From: Prevotella sp.
GTDB taxonomy: Bacteria; Bacteroidota; Bacteroidia; Bacteroidales; Bacteroidaceae
DNA: 7,822 nucleotides
Assembly (NCBI GenBank): GCA_017424205.1
Contig: JAFPAS010000045.1
Location: 1-7,822, forward strand
Direction: 5' to 3'
The stretch's first letter is position 1; each line of letters begins with the position of its first letter. The notes beneath the pieces were generated by a model. That model did no database searches, had not been told where the DNA came from, and saw only the letters and a list, made by a program, of their open reading frames with translations. This document shows, piece by piece, positions 6,497 to 7,822 of this stretch. The position numbers were made by a program, and so were the translations under genes.

Positions 6497-7510
6497 ATGA
6501 AACTAAAAGATATCGAACTGAAGAACATCAGCAAGTTCCGAGCAGAGCATATGGGTCTCGCCATGATATTCATTGTGCTGTTTCATGTGAGTCTTCCACG
6601 GTCCGACGCATTCTTCGGACTGAGGCGCATGGGCAACATCGGCGTTGACATATTCATGTTCCTCTCAGGCATCGGGCTGTGGTATTCATGGGTAAAAAGC
6701 CAGGCACACGATTCGGGATTCATCAGGAAATGGTGCAAATTCTATTGGCGACGGCTGCAACGCGTCTATCCAGCATGGATTGTCATAGCATCTCTGTATT
6801 ACATCCCACGCTTCCTCAAGTACGACACACACACTGCGGCACAATGGGTAGATCTCTTCGGCGATATACTCATAAACTGGGGATTCTGGCAGCATGACGA
6901 ACTAACCTTCTGGTATGTACCAGCCATCATGATGCTCTACGTCATTGCGCCGCCATATATGGAGATGATAAGGCGGTGCGGCGTATACCGATGGATGGTT
7001 ATTCTTCCGCTGATGTGGTGCATAATCACGCAGTATGTCACACCTGTTCATCAGGCGGTCGGTCATATCGAGATATTCTGGAGCCGCGTACCGATATTTC
7101 TTCTCGGAATAAACATAGCCGAAAGCATACGCAGCGGACAGCGCATAGACGGCAAGGCGATATGGATGATTCTGTTGCTTTTTGCTGTAAGTTTGAGTGC
7201 CTGTCTATGGCTTGAGCAGATGCGCCATGGCCGCTTCCCGTTATTCCTTGAGCGTATGCTATACATACCGCTTACAGTGACACTGCTACTGTTGCTGACG
7301 CGTATGCTTGAGCATACCCCACGCTGGTTTAATGCCGCGATGATATGGATTGGAGGCATATCACTTGAGGTCTACCTCATACACTCTGAGTTTGTGCTAA
7401 AGCCTCTTTCGCGACTTCATCTCGGATATTGGCCTACATTCTTCATTACCATAGCTATCGCTTTCCCTGCCGCTTTTCTGCTGCAGAAAATTCTGAAAAA
7501 GATAATATAA
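6497..7510 (+). CDS. Acyltransferase-3 family membrane protein (second copy)
   Basis: This 337-residue polytopic membrane protein has about ten hydrophobic segments. Seen: 'RAEHMGLAMIFIVLFH' at residues 15-30, with H30 as probable catalytic His; the Arg normally about 11 residues before it is replaced by Met, and R15 lies further upstream. Also 'MGNIGVDIFMFLSGIGLWYSW' spanning 45-65 (the classic 'GvDiFfflSGiG' segment), 'FYWRRLQRVYPAW' at 82-94 (the usual 'RRl.Ri.P.w' loop), 'LTFWYVPAIMMLYVIAP' at 136-152, 'RVPIFLLGI' at 197-205 and 'WIGGISLEVYLIHSEFV' at 284-300. It belongs to the O-acyltransferase family but is clearly a different subfamily from the gene at 4687. The two are therefore not a recent duplication and may act on different acceptors. 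Substrate unknown. It ends 25 bases before a tandem array of the structured repeat. Confidence 0.9.
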   Translation: MKLKDIELKNISKFRAEHMGLAMIFIVLFHVSLPRSDAFFGLRRMGNIGVDIFMFLSGIGLWYSWVKSQAHDSGFIRKWCKFYWRRLQRVYPAWIVIASLYYIPRFLKYDTHTAAQWVDLFGDILINWGFWQHDELTFWYVPAIMMLYVIAPPYMEMIRRCGVYRWMVILPLMWCIITQYVTPVHQAVGHIEIFWSRVPIFLLGINIAESIRSGQRIDGKAIWMILLLFAVSLSACLWLEQMRHGRFPLFLERMLYIPLTVTLLLLLTRMLEHTPRWFNAAMIWIGGISLEVYLIHSEFVLKPLSRLHLGYWPTFFITIAIAFPAAFLLQKILKKII

Positions 7511-7534
7511 AAACAGAAAAGTGAAAACGATAAC

Positions 7535-7625
7535 GACAAAGCCGAAGGCTTCGCCAGCTTGAGCAGCGAACGTCAAACGAAGCACGGCATAGTCGTGCCG
7601 TTTGGGGCGCGAACAGTGAATGCTG
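7535..7625 (+). repeat. Structured repeat, tandem unit 1 (91 bp)
   Basis: Leading hairpin AAGCC-GAA-GGCTT, then GCCAGCTT, which pairs with the ATGCTGG end (one mismatch). GCG (7566-7568) pairs with CGC (7608-7610). The central hairpin runs 7574-7604: CAAACG with CGTTTG, an AA bulge, and GCACGGC with GTCGTGC around loop ATA. It differs from units 2 and 3 mainly in the inner stem, where changes are compensated. Confidence 0.88.
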
Positions 7626-7718
7626 GACAAAGCCGAAGGCTTCGCCAGCTTGAGCAGCGGACGTCAAACGAAGTACGGACGCAGTTCGTACCGTTTGGTG
7701 CGCGAACAGCGAATGCAG
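7626..7718 (+). repeat. Structured repeat, tandem unit 2 (93 bp)
   Basis: The central hairpin runs 7665-7697: CAAACG with CGTTTG, an AA bulge, and GTACGGAC with GTTCGTAC around loop GCA. It differs from unit 3 at two of 93 positions (C7640 versus G7733, and A7717 versus T7810), so these two units arose by a very recent duplication. Confidence 0.9.
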
Positions 7719-7811
7719 GACAAAGCCGAAGGGTTCGCCAGCTTGAGCAGCGGACGTCAAACGAAGTACGGACGCAGTTCGTACCGTTTGGTGCGCGAAC
7801 AGCGAATGCTG
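7719..7811 (+). repeat. Structured repeat, tandem unit 3 (93 bp), array reaches window end
   Basis: The central hairpin runs 7758-7790 and is identical to that of unit 2. The leading hairpin has one mismatch (GGGTT instead of GGCTT). The unit ends in GCTGGCAAC rather than another GACAAAGCC start, matching the right border of copy B at 5923-5931. The array may therefore end here; the remaining 11 bases are too few to decide. Confidence 0.88.
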
Positions 7812-7822
7812 GCAACAGACGA

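Noticed and set aside
7397..7815. Minus-strand reading frames with repeating 31-residue peptides
   Set aside because: They arise because the 93-bp repeat is a multiple of three. They have no motif or start context, and unit 1 (91 bp) breaks the frame.
7535..7822. CRISPR array
   Set aside because: The repeated unit fills the whole 91-93 bp period, so there are no unique spacers, and no cas genes are present.
1..7822. tRNA, rRNA, known riboswitches, intact insertion sequence or prophage genes
   Set aside because: None recognised on either strand by eye, and no transposase or integrase motif in any frame examined.

Overview
The window most likely comes from a Bacteroidales bacterium, probably Prevotella-like. 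This is inferred from four signs. There is an open 3' gene end shaped like a type IX secretion C-terminal domain. A secreted SUMF1-fold protein carries the 'dGt...LDSIVtY' N-terminal module common in that group. A TAnnTTTG-type promoter lies just before gmk. Start codons have weak or no Shine-Dalgarno sequences. All supported genes lie on the + strand.

Layout. 3-98: 3' end of a probable secreted protein gene, with its stop codon overlapping the next start (ATGA). 95-988: secreted SUMF1-fold protein. 1058-1639: gmk (guanylate kinase). 1640-2065: a 426-bp gap rich in inverted repeats. 2066-2701: nadD (NAD biosynthesis). 2780-4600: membrane phosphoethanolamine-transferase-like enzyme. 4687-5787: acyltransferase-3 family membrane protein. 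5786-5931: repeat block. 5987-6418: small single-span membrane protein of unknown function. 6497-7510: second acyltransferase-3 family protein. 7535-7822: tandem array of the same repeat family, running to the window edge.

The first half holds housekeeping nucleotide and NAD genes next to a secreted-protein pair. The second half looks like an envelope-decoration group: one head-group transferase and two O-acyltransferase-like proteins that could modify lipid A, a surface polysaccharide or another envelope glycan. The acceptor cannot be read from the sequence.

The most interesting signal is non-coding. A roughly 80-93 bp repeat occurs in one full divergent copy plus one partial copy after the first acyltransferase, and in three tandem copies after the second. 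All four full copies fold into the same multi-stem imperfect palindrome with a 2-nt bulge. Base pairs change in a compensated way between copies in every stem. This is direct evidence within the window for a conserved folded DNA or RNA element whose function I cannot assign.
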